Positions 9,401 through 16,236 of a stretch of DNA of 64,000 bases are shown one piece after another. Position 1 is the stretch's first letter, and each line of letters opens with the position of its first letter. The stretch is taken from contig JADLDB010000087.1 of assembly GCA_020846875.1 (NCBI GenBank), forward strand, positions 1 through 64,000, written 5' to 3'. The notes beneath the pieces are model-generated. The model ran no database searches. It was given only the letters and a program-made list of their open reading frames with translations, and was not told where the DNA came from. Both the position numbers and the translations under genes were made by a program. Source of the stretch: Myxococcales bacterium. GTDB lineage: Bacteria; Myxococcota; Myxococcia; Myxococcales; Myxococcaceae.

Positions 9401-10515
9401 GCAGCCTGTCCACCGCGGTGACGGTGACGGGCGTCAACATGCCCCTGCGGTTGTCGAATGCGCCCAACACGGTGGTGCAGTCCATCAACTTCATCGGGGC
9501 CAACGCCACCGGGGCGGGCGCGTCGGCGTACGGGGCCCTCATCGCCAACTCGGCCAGCGTGCGCCTGGAGCGCCTCACGCTGTCCGCGGGCAGCGGCACG
9601 GCGGGGACGGCGGGCGCGGCGGGCGCGACGGGGGCCTCAGGCACCACCGGCTACGCGGGGCAGCCGGGGTGCGAGGACTCGGGCGGCTTCTGCGCGTCCT
9701 GCGAGCGGCCGGCCGGAGGCGCCGGAGGCAACAGCGCCTGCGGGCGCTTCGGCGGCACCGGCGGGCAGCCGGGCAACGGAGGGAGCTGGGGCTCGCTGGG
9801 AGGCACGGGGGCGGGCGGGACGGCCGGAGGACCGGGCACGCCCAACGGCCAGGGCAACTGGGTGACGCCGTCCACCTACTGGGGCGCCAATGGGCTTGCA
9901 GGCAGCCTGGGGCCCTTCGGGAGCAACGGGCTCAACTTCGGCACGCTGAGCGCGCTGGGTTACACGGTGGCCTTCACCTCCAACGGGGGGCCGGGCGGCC
10001 ACGGGAATGGCGGGGGCGGCGGCGGAGGAGGTGGCGGCGGCAGCGCCGACTGCGACAGCTACGGCGGGGGAGGAGGAGGAGGCGGCGGCGGTGGCTGCGG
10101 CGGTGGCGCAGGCCTGGCGGGGATGAGCGGCGGCGGCAGCTTCGCCGTCTTCCTGTGGAACAGCACGGCGCAGGCCTCCAACTGCACGGTGACGTCGGCC
10201 AACGGCGGCAACGGCGGCAACGGCGGAGGCGGCGGCGTGGGGGGCTCGGGTGGCCCCGGCGGCCCGCAGAATGGCTACGGCGGGGGCGGCGAGCAGGACG
10301 ACGGCTCCAACGGCGGGCGCGGCGGCGTCGGCGGCGCGGGCGGAAACGGCGGGGCGGGTGGCTCCGGCGGCGGCGGGCCCACGGTGGGCGTGGTGCGCGG
10401 CGGCGGCGCGGTGTGGAGCGCCACCGCCACCACCATCACCACCGGCAACCCGGGCTTCGGGGGTACGTCGGCCGCCGGCAGCGGGGCGATGGGGCTGGAC
10501 GTGGCCGTGTATTAG
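6499..10515 (+). CDS. giant Cys-rich, MopE-like surface lipoprotein with beta-helix and Gly-rich tail
   Basis: A 1338-residue exported protein with signal peptide and lipobox (FSSC, Cys20), started by an ATG 7 bases after GGGGAGGGA. Residues 30-190 are Cys-rich. Five 'putative metal-binding' motifs of the MopE type (CDG-x-DNDCDG-x-x-DEG) lie near residues 200, 250, 331, 513 and 697. Between and after them are repeated HCGACN...NGCEYAC modules of about 45-60 residues. From about 903, FVAPSGSDGNPGTPALP marks a DUF1565/parallel beta-helix segment, and residues about 1033-1335 are extremely Gly-rich. MopE-type motifs are known for metal binding in a Methylococcus surface protein; a similar role here is inference. 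Likely located on the outer membrane surface. Clear expression context is not visible. Confidence 0.88.
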   Translation: MRLRLLPLLALGAAVTFSSCKCGSRPVTEVLLPEGEPCPADERCETGLCDAVDGAPKKCLRKCASGCRGSDVCTPLAADRYACVPEKAGLCKSCQADADCPYAADKCITLGGATFCGRDCSFDAESCPSSFRCGEATSVSGARAPSQCQPSSGTCECIAATAGQQVPCEVSNGFGRCVGNQTCVPPDGYTQCSARTPAAEVCNGLDDDCNGMTDEGLGDATCGAGECRRSAAACANGAPQTCTPGTPVAETCDTKDNDCDGTVDNGFDTMTNVAHCGACNQPCSLPHAVPKCVAGACDVDFCQPGWSNADGVASNGCEYPCTPSDSGVEECNGVDDDCDGMTDEDFNLASDPTNCGQCNLVCSVPGTTVATYQCVARTCAIGTCTPGRGNCNQQYADGCEVDTAADVLHCGACAMPCLTANATPQCVGGTCGIAQCNQGFANCNGQVGDGCEVNTNSTVQHCGACNNACAFANATAACTLGACTFTCQTNWWDADGQSANGCEYACVRTNGGLEACDNIDNDCDNQVDEGFDLTSDVNHCGLCNRACAAPFATTHCTASTCGILSCNPGRADCNGAYLDGCEVDTQSSLSHCGTCNNACVTANATPACTAGACAIGNCNAGFANCNSLVSDGCEVNTLTSTAHCGACNAQCAPANASAVCLNGSCGIGACLPGFWNLNGLVNDGCEYACVVTNGGAEACDGLDNDCDGALDEGYSLATDVNNCGACGNVCSAPNVTVPRCTAGMCGVQQCANGFSNCNGAFPDGCEVNTNTSLAHCGACNSLCSTPNATPVCSAGTCQVQSCNGGFRNCNTLPSDGCEVNVTNDATNCGGCGTVCSRPNTAPSCVASACQYACLPNYWDLDGSAANGCEYACTFLSAVDEPDLALTDANCDGLDGEWNNAVFVAPSGSDGNPGTPALPKLTISAGLAQAVATGKRDVLIAGGTYTEQVSVTTGGKGLFGGYTAPAWSRSLSTAVTVTGVNMPLRLSNAPNTVVQSINFIGANATGAGASAYGALIANSASVRLERLTLSAGSGTAGTAGAAGATGASGTTGYAGQPGCEDSGGFCASCERPAGGAGGNSACGRFGGTGGQPGNGGSWGSLGGTGAGGTAGGPGTPNGQGNWVTPSTYWGANGLAGSLGPFGSNGLNFGTLSALGYTVAFTSNGGPGGHGNGGGGGGGGGGGSADCDSYGGGGGGGGGGGCGGGAGLAGMSGGGSFAVFLWNSTAQASNCTVTSANGGNGGNGGGGGVGGSGGPGGPQNGYGGGGEQDDGSNGGRGGVGGAGGNGGAGGSGGGGPTVGVVRGGGAVWSATATTITTGNPGFGGTSAAGSGAMGLDVAVY

Positions 10516-10545
10516 TCAAGTGCCCTGCCGCGATAAGGAGGCCGC

Positions 10546-11061
10546 GTGCCGCTTCCCGAGGATGCGTCCGAAACCACGGTGGCGACGAAGGTGACGTTCG
10601 CCGCCGCGCCCGCGCGCGCGTGGGACACGTTGATGTTCTACGAGGAGGTCGCGGAGAAGCCACCCCTGCACCTGCGGCTGCTCCTGCCCGTGCCCATCCG
10701 CACCGAGGGCTCGAAGGAGGCGGTGGGCGACGAGGCCCTGTGCCTCTACCAGTCGGGCAGCCTCATCAAGCGCGTCACCGACGTGGAGCCACAGCGCCGC
10801 TACGGCTTCGCGGTGGTGAAGCAGGACCTCGACGTCGGCGGCGGGATGCGCCTGTCGGGAGGCAGCTACACCCTCACCGCGCTGCCAGGCGGTCGCACCG
10901 AAGTGGAAGCCGTCACCCGCTACACCAGCCCCCGGCGGCCGCGCTGGCTGTGGACGCGGGTGGAGGCGGTGGTGTGCCACATGTTCCACCGGCACATCCT
11001 GCGCGAGATGCGCCGGCACGCCGAAACGCCCCGCGCCCTCAAGGGAGCGGCGCCGACGTGA
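10546..11061 (+). CDS. SRPBCC-fold protein, first gene of a three-gene overlapping operon
   Basis: A 171-residue cytoplasmic protein, GTG start after AAGGAGG. The N-terminal pattern (TVATKVTFAAAPARAWDTLMFYEEV) and alternating strand pattern, with a long C-terminal helix (residues about 130-160), fit the SRPBCC/START-like ligand-binding fold (polyketide cyclase or lipid-carrier type). No catalytic residues can be named. Its TGA overlaps the GTG of the DoxX-like gene (GTGA), and that gene overlaps the third gene the same way, so the three products are probably made together. With a membrane protein and a DUF3419 lipid-type transferase as partners, binding of a hydrophobic or lipid ligand is a reasonable inference. 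Confidence 0.78.
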   Translation: MPLPEDASETTVATKVTFAAAPARAWDTLMFYEEVAEKPPLHLRLLLPVPIRTEGSKEAVGDEALCLYQSGSLIKRVTDVEPQRRYGFAVVKQDLDVGGGMRLSGGSYTLTALPGGRTEVEAVTRYTSPRRPRWLWTRVEAVVCHMFHRHILREMRRHAETPRALKGAAPT

Positions 11062-11438
11062 CGGTGCTGCTCCCCAGTTGGCTGGTGCGCGTCGCGGTCG
11101 CCGGCGTGTGGCTGTACGAGGGCCTGTGGTGCAAGTTGCTGGGCGGCGACCCCAACCAACTCACCGTCGTCATGCAGGTGCCGAAGTGGGGCCCGAAGGT
11201 GGGCAAGCCCTTCCTGATGACGTTGGGCGTCGTCGAGGTGTCGCTCGGCCTCTGGGCGCTGTCCGGCCTGCGTCCCTTCGCCTGCGCGGTGGCGCAGACG
11301 GCGCTGCTGGTGACGCTCAACGCCAACGGCCTGTTGTGGTCGCGCAAGCACATCCACGACCCGGCCGGCATGGTGGTGAAGAACTTCGCCTTCCTGGTGC
11401 TGGGCTGGGTGGCGGCCAGCTTCCCGGAGGGCTGGTGA
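11058..11438 (+). CDS. DoxX-like four-helix membrane protein
   Basis: A 126-residue inner-membrane protein with four predicted helices: the N-terminal LLPSWLVRVAVAGVWLYEG, then KPFLMTLGVVEVSLGLWAL, ACAVAQTALLVTLNANGLL and VKNFAFLVLGWVAASF. Size, helix count and the early LYEGLWCKLLGG motif fit the DoxX-like family (DoxX_3 type). The GTG start overlaps the stop of the SRPBCC gene by the sequence GTGA, and its own stop overlaps the DUF3419 start the same way. DoxX-like proteins have been linked to redox and respiratory functions, but the family is diverse and the role here is unknown. A member of this three-gene unit at the membrane would suit a lipid-related pathway. Confidence 0.8.
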   Translation: MTVLLPSWLVRVAVAGVWLYEGLWCKLLGGDPNQLTVVMQVPKWGPKVGKPFLMTLGVVEVSLGLWALSGLRPFACAVAQTALLVTLNANGLLWSRKHIHDPAGMVVKNFAFLVLGWVAASFPEGW

Positions 11439-12349
11439 CGTCCTCCCTGGTGACGACGGGCGCCCAGACGCCGTGGGTGGCGGGGCGCTTCGACGCGAAG
11501 GTGAGCGGCCGGAAAGTCCTCTTCGGGCGCATGTACGAGGACTCGGCCATCGAGCTGGACGCCTTCCGCGGCGCGGGGCGGGTGCTGTGCATCGCCTCGG
11601 CGGGCTGCACGGCGATGACGCTGGCGCCGCACCACGAGGTGGTCGCCGTGGACGTGAACCCCGTGCAACTGGCCTACGCGGCGCAGCGCTTCGCCGGGGG
11701 GCCTCCGGTGCGCGGCAGCGCGGAGCGGGTGATGGACGCGATGCGCTTCTTCGCGCCGCTGTTGGGCTGGTGGCCCTCGAAGCTGCGCCGCTTCCTGGAC
11801 TTGGACGACGTGGCCGCTCAGGCGGACTTCTGGCGCACCCAGTTGGACACCCGCCGCCTGCGCTGGGCCCTGGGCCTGGCCTTCTCCTTCACCGCGCTGC
11901 GGGCGGTGTACTCCTCGCGCTTCCTCGACTTCCTCCCCCGGCGCCTCGGGGCCGTCTTCCACCAGCGCCTCGCGCGCGGCTTCTCCCACAGCCCCAACCG
12001 CACCAACCCGTGGGCGCGGGCGCTGTTGCTGGGGGAAATGTCGACGGACGTGCCGCCGCCCGAGGTGAAGCAGGTGCAGTTGGTCCACGCCGACGCGGCC
12101 TCCTTCCTCGAGGCGCAGCCGGCCGGCAGCTTCGAGGGCTTCACCCTCTCCAACATCCTCGACGGGGCGACGCCGGCGTACCGCGCGCGGCTCTTTTCCG
12201 CGGTGAAGCGGGCAGCGAAGCCGGGGGCGAAGGTGGTGCTGCGCAGCTTCGGCGAGCCGGCAGAGGCGCTCGCCTCGAATCTCGCGGCCCAGGACCGCTC
12301 GATGCTGTGGGGCGTCGTCGACGTGCGGCCCGCGGGCGAGCTGGCTTGA
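11435..12349 (+). CDS. DUF3419 (BtaA-like) SAM-dependent transferase
   Basis: A 304-residue protein, GTG start overlapping the previous stop. The motif LCIASAGCTAMTLA followed by VVAVDVNPVQLAY is the SAM-binding signature of DUF3419 proteins. The C-terminal part has the family's FTLSNILDGATPAYRARLF block and a final GAKVVLRSF strand. The best-known relative is BtaA, which transfers the 3-amino-3-carboxypropyl group of SAM to diacylglycerol in betaine-lipid synthesis. No BtaB-like N-methyltransferase is nearby, so betaine-lipid synthesis cannot be claimed. Context with SRPBCC and DoxX-like proteins suggests a lipid or membrane modification. It ends 14 bases before the convergent kdsB gene. Confidence 0.8.
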   Translation: MTSSLVTTGAQTPWVAGRFDAKVSGRKVLFGRMYEDSAIELDAFRGAGRVLCIASAGCTAMTLAPHHEVVAVDVNPVQLAYAAQRFAGGPPVRGSAERVMDAMRFFAPLLGWWPSKLRRFLDLDDVAAQADFWRTQLDTRRLRWALGLAFSFTALRAVYSSRFLDFLPRRLGAVFHQRLARGFSHSPNRTNPWARALLLGEMSTDVPPPEVKQVQLVHADAASFLEAQPAGSFEGFTLSNILDGATPAYRARLFSAVKRAAKPGAKVVLRSFGEPAEALASNLAAQDRSMLWGVVDVRPAGELA

Positions 12350-12363
12350 CTGCCTGAGGCCGG

Positions 12364-13110
12364 TTACGGCGGGTAGGGCCTGGGCAGCCGGCCCAACGCC
12401 GCCTCGGCCAGCGGCACGTCGGCGGGCGTGTCGACGGCCTGCGTCGCGTGCCGCGTCTCCACGCAGGCAATCGCGACGCCGTGGCCCAGGGCGCGCAGCT
12501 GCTCCAGCGACTCGCTCTTCTCCAGCGCGGTGGGCGCAAGCCCCGACAGCCGCTCCAGGACGTGCGCCCGGTAGCCGTACAGCCCCAGGTGCGCCCAGCG
12601 CTTCACCGGCGCGCCCGCGTCCCGCTGGAAGGGAAGGTCCGCCCGGCTGAAGTACAGCCCCCGCCCGGCCTCGTCCCGCACCACCTTCACCACGTTGGGG
12701 TTGGCGCGCTCTTCCTCGAGCAACGGCCGCACCAGCGTGGCCATCTCCACCGCGTCCGACTCGAAGGCCTTCGCCAGCAGAGAGAGGGACTCGGGGTGGA
12801 CCGCCGGCTCGTCTCCCTGCACGTTCACCACCACCGCCTCGGGTGCCAGCGAGAGAGCGCGCGCCACCTCCGCCACCCGGTCCGTCCCCGACGCACAGGC
12901 CGGGGAGGTCAGCACCGCGTCCCCTCCGAAGGCCTTCACCGCGTCCACGATGCGCCCGTCGTCCGTGGCCACCAGCACCCGCCGGAAGCAGCGCGCCTCC
13001 CCGCAGCGCTCGTAGACGTGCTGCACCATCGGCTTGCCGGCGATGAGCGCCAACGGCTTGCCGGGGAAGCGCTGCGCTGTGTACCGCGCGGGGATGACCG
13101 CGATGGGCAT
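12364..13110 (-). CDS. kdsB: 3-deoxy-manno-octulosonate cytidylyltransferase (CMP-Kdo synthetase)
   Basis: A 248-residue enzyme that activates Kdo with CTP for lipopolysaccharide core synthesis in the cytoplasm. The N-terminal IPARYTAQRFPGKPL matches the nucleotide-binding signature of KdsB, and VNVQGDEP, RWAHLGLYGYR and the closing VDTPADV are also family features. The length equals that of the E. coli enzyme. ATG at 13110 begins the conserved MPIAVIPAR sequence. It lies 23 bases downstream of the P-loop gene and is probably in the same transcript. No other Kdo or LPS genes are present. Confidence 0.92.
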   Translation of the reverse strand: MPIAVIPARYTAQRFPGKPLALIAGKPMVQHVYERCGEARCFRRVLVATDDGRIVDAVKAFGGDAVLTSPACASGTDRVAEVARALSLAPEAVVVNVQGDEPAVHPESLSLLAKAFESDAVEMATLVRPLLEEERANPNVVKVVRDEAGRGLYFSRADLPFQRDAGAPVKRWAHLGLYGYRAHVLERLSGLAPTALEKSESLEQLRALGHGVAIACVETRHATQAVDTPADVPLAEAALGRLPRPYPP

Positions 13111-13133
13111 GGCCGAGTCCTGGGAGACGCGCT

Positions 13134-14132
13134 CTAGCCGCGGGCCTTCGCCAGCGTGTCCATGGCGCGCTTGAGCTCCTGGTGAATCGCCTCCACGTCC
13201 GGTTTCTGCCAGAGCTTCTTGTCCTCTCGCACGAAGGTCGTCTTGTCCTTGCGGTTGTCGAAGAAGGCCACCGGCAGCTCGAAGGTGCGCGCCCGGTACT
13301 TCCCGTCCGCGTCCTGGAACAGCCGCTCCACCGCGATGGTGTTCGGCTTCCCCGACAACCCCCGCAGGTAGGCCATGTCGTCCGTGCCGTACTCCGCCAA
13401 CATCACCTCCATCGGCACCGAGTGGTGAAGAATCGAGCCCGCGCCGTCCGGCCGCCCGCGCTCGATGTTCTTCCGCCGCGACTCCGCCGGCTCCACCTGG
13501 ATGTAGAGGACGCACGCCTTCTCCAGGATGGCCTCCGACAGCTGCCCGAAGGTGGTGGCGTAGCCCTGCGGCGGGGTGAGGGGAAAGGCGCTGCCGTTGG
13601 CGCCGCCCCGGGCGCACTCGATGACCACGGTGCGGCCCTTCTTCGGCAGCAGCGCCTGGGCGTTGCGCGCCTTCAAGTCGTGGCGGGCTTCTTCTTCGAT
13701 GGCCTCGGCCACCTTGACACGGATGCGGTACGGCACGTCGCCGAGGTGCTGCGGCAGGCCCACCTTCGCGTGCGCGGCGTCGAGGCGGTCCATCACCAAC
13801 TGGCCGGCCGAGGAGGCGCGCACCTGGCGGCTGGCCATCAAGTCGGCGTAGTCCTCGTTCAAGAGCTCGATGAGGACGGCCCACTCCCAGCCGTCCTGGA
13901 AGGGGCGCTGCGGGCCCTTGTAGAAGACGTTGGTCCAGCCGTTGGCTACCAGCTCGTCGTCGATGCGGTGCATCAGGTGCACGTACGGGTAGTCGTCCAA
14001 CTGCAGCGTGGGGCCGATGTGGAAGTCGCTCTTGCACTGCTTGGCGGTGAGCGACGCCAGGTACTTGCGCATCTCCGACTTGCCGGAGGCGGGGAGCGAA
14101 AACAGGAGGAGGGTCTCGAGGTGCTGGGCCAT
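13134..14132 (-). CDS. hypothetical P-loop protein upstream of kdsB
   Basis: A 332-residue cytoplasmic protein. Near the start, LLLFSLPASGKSEMRKYL resembles a Walker A loop of the G/P-x-x-x-GK-S kind, followed by a strand and LDDYPYVHLMHR, which could hold the magnesium-binding acidic pair. Later, GRTVVIECARGG and CVLYIQVEPAESRRKN look like further strands of a P-loop nucleotidyl-binding or kinase-like fold. An exact family is not recognised. It precedes kdsB by 23 bases on the same strand. A role with KdsB is possible but only by position. Confidence 0.75.
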   Translation of the reverse strand: MAQHLETLLLFSLPASGKSEMRKYLASLTAKQCKSDFHIGPTLQLDDYPYVHLMHRIDDELVANGWTNVFYKGPQRPFQDGWEWAVLIELLNEDYADLMASRQVRASSAGQLVMDRLDAAHAKVGLPQHLGDVPYRIRVKVAEAIEEEARHDLKARNAQALLPKKGRTVVIECARGGANGSAFPLTPPQGYATTFGQLSEAILEKACVLYIQVEPAESRRKNIERGRPDGAGSILHHSVPMEVMLAEYGTDDMAYLRGLSGKPNTIAVERLFQDADGKYRARTFELPVAFFDNRKDKTTFVREDKKLWQKPDVEAIHQELKRAMDTLAKARG

Positions 14133-14186
14133 GGGGCCGGCGCTTATAGCGCGCGCCTCGCGACTGTGAGGCCCGTTTTGCTCAGG

Positions 14187-14261
14187 TCAGCGCAGGTCGA
14201 GCGCCAGGCGCAGCCCCTCGTCCACCACCGCCATCCGCCGCCGGGCCACGGCACGCTTCAC
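14187..14261 (-). pseudogene. 24-codon remnant overlapping the antitoxin stop, VapB-tail-like
   Basis: A GTG overlaps the antitoxin TGA (GTGA) and opens a 24-codon frame that ends in RRMAVVDEGLRLALDLR. That tail resembles the C-terminal helix of VapB-type antitoxins, in which a basic stretch is followed by AVV-[DE]-E-[GA]-LRLL. It occupies the place where the toxin gene of a type II pair would start. Nothing toxin-like follows. The match is short, so this is an inference; it might be a chance frame. Confidence 0.3.
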
Positions 14262-14506
14262 GCGTCGTCCCAGTCGACCGAGAGCAGGGCTCGGCGCGCT
14301 GCCTCGTTCCGCAGCGCCTTCTCCACCTCCGACTCGGGCTCGCCGAAGGCCGCGTCGTAGGAGGCCGTCACCGACGCCTCGTCCAGGCTTCGCAGCAGGC
14401 GCTCCGCCGCGCGCGAGAAGAACTCGCTGCGGGTGATGCCGAGCTTCCGCGCCGCACGCTCGGCGCGGCGGAAGATCGCGTCAGGGATGGAGATGGCCGT
14501 CTTCAC
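14258..14506 (-). CDS. MazE/CopG-like ribbon-helix-helix antitoxin, without partner
   Basis: An 82-residue protein beginning VKTAISIPDAIFRRAERAARKLG, then ITRSEFFSRAAERLL: the strand and two helices of a ribbon-helix-helix DNA-binding domain, as in antitoxins of the MazE/PemI kind. The C-terminal half is acidic (EPESEVEKALRNEAARR...VDWDDA), which in such antitoxins wraps the toxin. The GTG at 14506 starts exactly at the conserved KTAISIPD sequence and lies 6 bases from a 20-base palindrome, a good autoregulatory operator. No MazF, PIN or RelE-type toxin follows. A chromosomal orphan antitoxin or a decayed pair is the best reading. Confidence 0.75.
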   Translation of the reverse strand: MKTAISIPDAIFRRAERAARKLGITRSEFFSRAAERLLRSLDEASVTASYDAAFGEPESEVEKALRNEAARRALLSVDWDDA

Positions 14507-14512
14507 GCCGCG

Positions 14513-14532
14513 AGTATAACCGCGGTCATACT
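14513..14532. promoter_or_regulatory. near-perfect palindrome, probable antitoxin operator with -10 box
   Basis: Twenty bases, AGTATAACCGCGGTCATACT, pair on themselves except for one position pair. On the minus strand the left half contains TATACT, a good -10 box ending about 6 bases before the GTG of the antitoxin gene, which implies a very short leader. Ribbon-helix-helix antitoxins bind such palindromes to repress their own promoter. The binding itself is inferred. Confidence 0.6.
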
Positions 14533-14549
14533 TGGCGCGGCAATGGCCG

Positions 14550-15356
14550 CTACGCCACGCCGGCCTCGAAGCGGTCGAGGAAGTACTGGGCCACCAGCAG
14601 GTCCACGCTCCTGCCGCGGGCGTCCGCCGGCCGGGCGAAGTTGTTGAGCGGCAGCGCCTCGGTGGTGCGACCGCGGCCACTGGAGCGGTCGACCTGCAGG
14701 GTGAAGGCGCTGTCCTGTCCGGCGGTGACGCGCCAGTGGGTGTCCTTCCCGCCCACCGAGGCCGGCAGCAGCCACGGGGCCGCGGTGAGCAGCTTCTGCG
14801 CCTGCTGAGGGGTGCGGCACTCGGCGCCCGCCAGCTTCCCCTGCGCGTCCACCAGCACGGCCCGCTTCTGCACCGCGCCCTCGCCGCCCTTCTCCTTGAG
14901 CCCCACCTCGAAGAGCAGGCCCTGGCCCGTCTTCACCGCCTTCTCCGGCACCAGCGGCTCGTACTGGGCCAGCGGCTCGTCGGTGTCGAAGAGGCCGGGC
15001 AGCGCGTCGCCGAAGGGAATCACCTTCCACGGGTTGCCCGTCACCTCGATGTCCGTGGAGCCGCCGAACAGCGCCTGCGCGCTCGCCTGCGCCTTGGCGT
15101 AGGCGTTCACCTCGGTGCTCGAAGGCTTCGCCTGGAGCGCCTGCTGCACCTGGTTCACCTGCGCCACCTTGAAGTTGTCGGCGACGCGCGGGCCCTGCGC
15201 CTGGGCCGGCTGCGCGGGGGCCTGCGGGGCGCTGGGGCGGGCGGCCTGCGCCTCGGCGGCGCGCTGCAGCTCCTGGATGAGGCGCACCCGGTCGGCGGGG
15301 GACTTCGGCGCTTCCTGTCCGATGGGCGTGGGCGACTTGCGCTCGTTCTGGCTCAT
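14550..15356 (-). CDS. conserved-looking hypothetical protein
   Basis: A 268-residue protein without signal peptide or membrane segment. Residues 15-75 are Ala/Gln/Pro-rich (likely a disordered or helical linker). A folded part follows, with a block around NPWKVIPFGDALPGLFDTDEPLAQYEPLVPEK split by charged stretches. No known family or motif is recognised. The ATG at 15356 is used because GGAGTGAAG lies upstream and the sequence composition changes there; an in-frame Cys-rich stretch continues upstream to 15530 without a good start codon. The gene is divergent from the methyltransferase gene. Confidence 0.65.
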   Translation of the reverse strand: MSQNERKSPTPIGQEAPKSPADRVRLIQELQRAAEAQAARPSAPQAPAQPAQAQGPRVADNFKVAQVNQVQQALQAKPSSTEVNAYAKAQASAQALFGGSTDIEVTGNPWKVIPFGDALPGLFDTDEPLAQYEPLVPEKAVKTGQGLLFEVGLKEKGGEGAVQKRAVLVDAQGKLAGAECRTPQQAQKLLTAAPWLLPASVGGKDTHWRVTAGQDSAFTLQVDRSSGRGRTTEALPLNNFARPADARGRSVDLLVAQYFLDRFEAGVA

Positions 15357-15561
15357 GAGCGGCCACTTCACTCCGCAGGCGCGCGACGCGCAACGGCCGC
15401 GTGGACCGCAAGGTGCCCCCGCGTGACAGGGCTGTTGGCGGGCGAGGAACCAGCCCCGCGGACGGCGCGTCTCGCGGCAGAGTAGGCCGTCCTCGAGTGC
15501 CTGAGGCACGTGCTGCAACCCACAGTGGCGGCAGCGCCGCGGCGCGGGTAGGGCCTTCCCG

Positions 15562-16236
15562 ATGAACGACCTCCTCTACCGCGCCCGCACCCGCGTGATG
15601 TGCGCGCTGCTTCCCCGCCTGGGGCGGCCCGGCCGGGTGTCCCTGGGCGGCCTCGAACTGGAGGTGGAGCAAGGCGTCCACCACCCCGCGCCGCTGTGGG
15701 GCCTGTCCGTCGCCGCGCTCCAGGAGCTGGCCGTCGCGCGGCTGCCGCAGGACTCGAAGGTGCTGGAGTTGGGCACCGGCGCCGGCTTCTGGGCCCTGGC
15801 CGCGGCGCGCGCCGGCCACCGCGTCACTGCCACCGAGCTACCCGAAGTCCCGCTGCACGCGCCGCGCGCCGCCGCCGCCCACCTCGGCCTGACGGTACGC
15901 TTCCTCGCCTCCGACCTCTTCGAGGCGCTGGCCAAAGAGCGCTTCGACGCCGTCCTCTTCAACCCCCCCTTCCACGACGCCGAGCCCCGTCGCCCCGAGG
16001 AGCGCGCCTGGTGCGGCCGGTCCACCGTGCGCCGCTTCTTCGAGGAGCTGCCCGCGCACCTCGTGCCCGGCGGCAGCGCCTGGGTGCTGATGCCGCGCGC
16101 CGACCAGGCACGCTACGGGCCCCAGCTGTCCCGCTTCGAGCGCGCCCTCGTCGACCGCCGCTGGTTCCCGATTCTGGGGACGCTCGAGCTGCTCCAGCTC
16201 AGCCCGCGTCCCGGCCCACCAGCGCCCGGCCGATGA
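15562..16236 (+). CDS. class I methyltransferase with NPPF motif
   Basis: A 224-residue SAM-dependent methyltransferase. The glycine motif VLELGTGAGFWALAAA binds SAM, ATELPE is the acidic loop, and FDAVLFNPPFHDAEP is the NPP[FY] catalytic motif of enzymes that methylate a planar nitrogen (HemK, RsmC and N6-adenine types). The protein is too short for a full RsmC (two domains), so a small-domain RNA, DNA or protein methyltransferase is likely. The substrate cannot be named. Its last 38 bases overlap the 3' end of the convergent acyl-CoA dehydrogenase gene. Confidence 0.82.
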   Translation: MNDLLYRARTRVMCALLPRLGRPGRVSLGGLELEVEQGVHHPAPLWGLSVAALQELAVARLPQDSKVLELGTGAGFWALAAARAGHRVTATELPEVPLHAPRAAAAHLGLTVRFLASDLFEALAKERFDAVLFNPPFHDAEPRRPEERAWCGRSTVRRFFEELPAHLVPGGSAWVLMPRADQARYGPQLSRFERALVDRRWFPILGTLELLQLSPRPGPPAPGR

